From Synechococcaceae bacterium WB8_1B_136 (GTDB lineage Bacteria; Cyanobacteriota; Cyanobacteriia; PCC-6307; Cyanobiaceae): DNA of 15,242 nucleotides. The stretch lies in contig RGNC01000035.1 in NCBI GenBank assembly GCA_010029175.1, forward strand, positions 1-15,242, read 5' to 3'. The position numbers and the translations under genes were made by a program. This document shows, piece by piece, positions 13,374-15,242 of the stretch (within the stretch, counting starts at the first letter, position 1; every line of letters starts with the position of its first letter). The notes beneath the pieces were generated by a model. That model searched no databases and had not been told where the DNA came from. It saw only the letters and a program-made list of their open reading frames with translations.

Positions 13374-14657
13374 TCAGTGGGCCCACACCGTGGGCAGGTC
13401 GCTGAGGCGGGTGGTGGCCGCCCGTGACAGCCGCTCGCGCCGCATGGCCCAGCGGGGCCGCAGGCCGCAGGCGGCCCAGGCCACCGTGCCGCTGCCGTAG
13501 CGGCTGTTGAGCCGGTCGATGCTCTGCATCAGGGCGGCCCGCCTCTGCTGCTGCTCCGGCGCCAGCGGCACCAGCAGGTGGTGCTGCAGCTGGCTGTCGG
13601 GCTGCAGCTCCTGCAGCAGCACCCCCGCCTTCTGGAAGTGCTTGTGGGGCCGGTGCAGGGCCGGCACCAGCCGCAGGGCCGCCTCCAGCAGCACGGCCGT
13701 GTCGTTGCTGGCCAGCGGCAGTGCCGTGCTGGCGGCATTGCCGTAGAAGCCGGGGGCGAAGGGGCTGGTGCGGGCGAACACGGTGATGCGGCCGGCCCGT
13801 TGGTTCTGGCGCCGCAGTTTCTCGGCGGCCCGCGCCACGTGGCTGGCCACGGCCTGGCGCAGCTCGGCCAGCTCGGTGACGGGCTGGCTGAAGCTGCGGC
13901 TCACGCAGGTTTCCCGTTTGGCGGCAGGCCCCTGCTCCAGGGGCAGGCAGCTGATGCCCCGCAGCTCCTGCTGCAGCCGCAGGCCCACCACGCCGGCCTT
14001 GGCCTTGAGTTCGCCGCTGGGCATGTCGCGCAGCTGCAGCGCCGTGGCCACGCCCCGCAGCCGGCACCAGCGGCTGAGTTTCCGGCCGATGCCCCACACC
14101 TCCTCGATGGCCACCTGCTCCAGCCAGGGGCTGGGGTCGGGGCTGGTCCCCAGATCAAACACGCCGGCGTGGTGGCTCTCGGTCTTGGCGATCCGGTTGG
14201 CCAGCTTGGCCAGCACCTTGCTGGGGGCCAGCCCGATGGCGATCGGCAGGCCCAGGGTCTGGTGGATGTGGGCCCGCAGCTTGCTGCCCCAGTCGCTGAG
14301 ATCCCCATCCCCCTGGCGCGGCCGGGGCAGCCGCCCGAAGGCCTCATCGATGGAATACACCTCCAGCTCCGCCAGCCAGGGCTCCAGGCTGCTCATCAGC
14401 CGCTGGCTCATGTCGCCGTAGAGGGCGTAGTTGGAGCTGCGCACCACCACCGCCTGCCGCTCCAGTTGATCGCGCAGCTGGAAGGCGGGCGCCCCCATGG
14501 GAATGCCGAGCTTGCGGGCTTCGGCGCTGCGCGACACCACGCAGCCGTCGTTGTTGGAGAGCACCACCACGGGCCGCCCCAGCAGGGCCGGATCGAGGGC
14601 CTGCTCGCAGGAGGCGTAGAAGTTGTTGGCGTCGATCAGCACCAGGGCATCGGCCAT
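13374..14657 (-). CDS. umuC: Y-family DNA polymerase V catalytic subunit UmuC
   Basis: A 427-residue translesion polymerase of the UmuC class, acting with processed UmuD to bypass DNA damage during the SOS response. Catalytic acids are Asp9 (VLIDANNFYASCEQ) and Asp104-Glu105 (YSIDEAF). Tyr14 corresponds to the steric gate. SNNDGCVVSRSAEARKLGIPMG (34-55) is the UmuC fingers signature, and the thumb has HhH-like EEVWGIGRKLSRW. The C-terminal DUF4113 part is ALMQSIDRLNSRYGSGTVAW through RLSRAATTRLSDLP. I see no QLxLF-type beta-clamp motif between the little finger and DUF4113, where LLVPLAPEQQQRRAAL stands instead. The ATG at 14657 has TGAGG upstream formed by the umuD stop, with an 11-bp gap, so it is co-transcribed with umuD. 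Confidence 0.96.
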   Translation of the reverse strand: MADALVLIDANNFYASCEQALDPALLGRPVVVLSNNDGCVVSRSAEARKLGIPMGAPAFQLRDQLERQAVVVRSSNYALYGDMSQRLMSSLEPWLAELEVYSIDEAFGRLPRPRQGDGDLSDWGSKLRAHIHQTLGLPIAIGLAPSKVLAKLANRIAKTESHHAGVFDLGTSPDPSPWLEQVAIEEVWGIGRKLSRWCRLRGVATALQLRDMPSGELKAKAGVVGLRLQQELRGISCLPLEQGPAAKRETCVSRSFSQPVTELAELRQAVASHVARAAEKLRRQNQRAGRITVFARTSPFAPGFYGNAASTALPLASNDTAVLLEAALRLVPALHRPHKHFQKAGVLLQELQPDSQLQHHLLVPLAPEQQQRRAALMQSIDRLNSRYGSGTVAWAACGLRPRWAMRRERLSRAATTRLSDLPTVWAH

Positions 14658-14668
14658 CGGATGCGGCC

Positions 14669-15103
14669 TCAGAGCGGGTGGATCACATGGATGGCCACGC
14701 CCCAGATCTGCACGTCGCCGCAGTGCCGCAGCTCCAGGGGCGGGTAGGCGGGATTGGCCGCCTCCAGCAGCAGTTGCCCCCGTTGCCGTGCCAGCCGCTT
14801 GAGGGTGAAGGCGCCATCGAGCACCGCTACCACGATGCGCGGCGGCCTCGGCTCCAGGCTGCGGTCCACCACCAGCAGGTCGCCGTGGTGGATGCCGGCG
14901 CCGGTCATGGAGTCGCCGCTGACCCGCAGGAAGAAGGTGCTGCTGGGGTGGCGGATCAGGGCCTCGTTGAGGTCGATGCCCACGTCGATGTAGTCGTCGG
15001 CCGGGCTGGGGAAGCCGGCCGCCACCGTCTCGCTGGCCAGGGGCAGCCGCAGGGCCGGCCGCTCCAGCCGCAGGGGGACAGGGGAGAACTCAGGCACGGC
15101 CAA
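14669..15103 (-). CDS. umuD: SOS mutagenesis protein UmuD (LexA-type self-cleaving)
   Basis: A 144-residue LexA/UmuD-family S24 peptidase-like protein. RecA filaments trigger self-cleavage to UmuD', which activates UmuC. Visible features: the cleavage site Ala29-Gly30 in TVAAGFPSPADDYID, catalytic Ser65 in RVSGDSMTGAGIHHGD, and the general-base Lys102 in GAFTLKRLARQ. The C-terminal strand is VQIWGVAIHVIH. There is no DNA-binding domain, and the length matches UmuD (139 in E. coli), so it is not LexA. The start is TTG at 15103 or GTG at 15097; neither has a good Shine-Dalgarno. A candidate LexA box lies about 21 bp upstream. umuC follows 11 bp downstream. Confidence 0.95.
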   Translation of the reverse strand: MAVPEFSPVPLRLERPALRLPLASETVAAGFPSPADDYIDVGIDLNEALIRHPSSTFFLRVSGDSMTGAGIHHGDLLVVDRSLEPRPPRIVVAVLDGAFTLKRLARQRGQLLLEAANPAYPPLELRHCGDVQIWGVAIHVIHPL

Positions 15104-15118
15104 CCCGCGGATCTTCGC

Positions 15119-15137
15119 AGGCTAGTTCGTCTGTACT
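15119..15137 (-). promoter_or_regulatory. Candidate LexA (SOS) box overlapping a -10-like element for umuDC
   Basis: Bases 15124-15137 read AGTTCGTCTGTACT on the plus strand. This matches the cyanobacterial LexA consensus RGTACNNNDGTWCB at every fixed position except one (T for A at position 4). The half-sites are inverted around four bases. On the minus strand, the TANNNT-type hexamer TAGCCT (15124 down to 15119) overlaps the box by one base and lies 15 bp before the umuD TTG. LexA bound here would block the promoter of the umuDC pair. The consensus is from memory of published cyanobacterial LexA work. Confidence 0.6.
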
Positions 15138-15207
15138 GCTTGGTGGTGCCTGTCGGGTGGCGGATCGGCCGCGGGGGTGTTGCGGTCGGTTGGCTGTCGG
15201 GTCGCCG

Positions 15208-15242
15208 TCAGTCCTCTTCGTCCTCCAGCAGCAGCTGCTGGA
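15208..15242 (-). CDS. C-terminal end of an unidentified gene
   Basis: The minus strand reads QQLLLEDEED and then TGA (15210-15208), entering from the right edge of the window. Only about eleven codons are visible, so no product can be named. The acidic end and the 104-bp gap to umuD suggest a real upstream gene on the same strand, but chance is not excluded. The gap holds the candidate LexA box and a 9-bp direct repeat CTGTCGGGT at 15150-15158 and 15194-15202. Confidence 0.4.
   Translation of the reverse strand, partial: QQLLLEDEED

Noticed and set aside
13578..14747. 389-residue plus-strand frame opposite umuC
   Set aside because: Shadow composition rich in Gln, His, Gly and Ala; UmuC motifs on the other strand are complete.

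Overview
The window is GC-rich (roughly two thirds G+C by eye) and densely coded. It looks like a chromosomal fragment of a high-GC picocyanobacterium of the Cyanobium/Synechococcus type. Supporting evidence: a PAM68-family photosystem II assembly protein directly behind rpsO, a cyanobacterial DUF1816 protein, a cyanobacterial DnaE, five hand-counted HIP1 octamers (GCGATCGC), and a cyanobacterial-type LexA (SOS) box before umuD. The genus is an inference.

Layout. Positions 1-232 hold a perfect 82-bp inverted repeat around a 68-bp centre. Its right arm runs into the start of the first gene. It is either a fold-back artefact at a contig end or a real divergent duplication. From about 200 to 8074 a plus-strand cluster reads STAS-domain protein, mini-ribonuclease III (mrnC), 23S rRNA 2'-O-methyltransferase (rlmB/SpoU family), DUF1816 protein, gatA and dnaE. 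Gaps between these genes are about 20-76 bp. A minus-strand cluster ruvA-rpsO-PAM68 (9500 to 8109) converges on dnaE, with a 30-bp tandem repeat at the junction. A plus-strand lipoprotein gene (9523-9990) starts divergently from ruvA across an interrupted palindrome, and its 3' end overlaps a minus-strand EamA/DMT permease. The permease and dnaG (10872-12971, plus) start back to back. A small secreted four-cysteine protein follows (13071-13355). The minus-strand umuD-umuC pair (15103 to 13374) comes next, with a candidate LexA box upstream. The last 35 bases hold the C-terminal end of a further minus-strand gene.

Function. Most of the window is information processing: replication (DnaE, DnaG), recombination (RuvA), SOS translesion synthesis (UmuD, UmuC), rRNA maturation and modification (Mini-III, RlmB), Gln-tRNA/Asn-tRNA formation (GatA) and ribosome structure (S15). 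One photosynthesis-assembly gene is tied to rpsO. I see no CRISPR array, tRNA, rRNA, insertion sequence or prophage gene, and no gap above 300 bases. I found no convincing new multi-gene system. The best second looks are the terminal inverted repeat, the SOS box with a UmuC lacking an obvious clamp-binding motif, the rpsO-PAM68 coupling, the palindrome at the ruvA/lipoprotein starts, and two unrecognised exported proteins.
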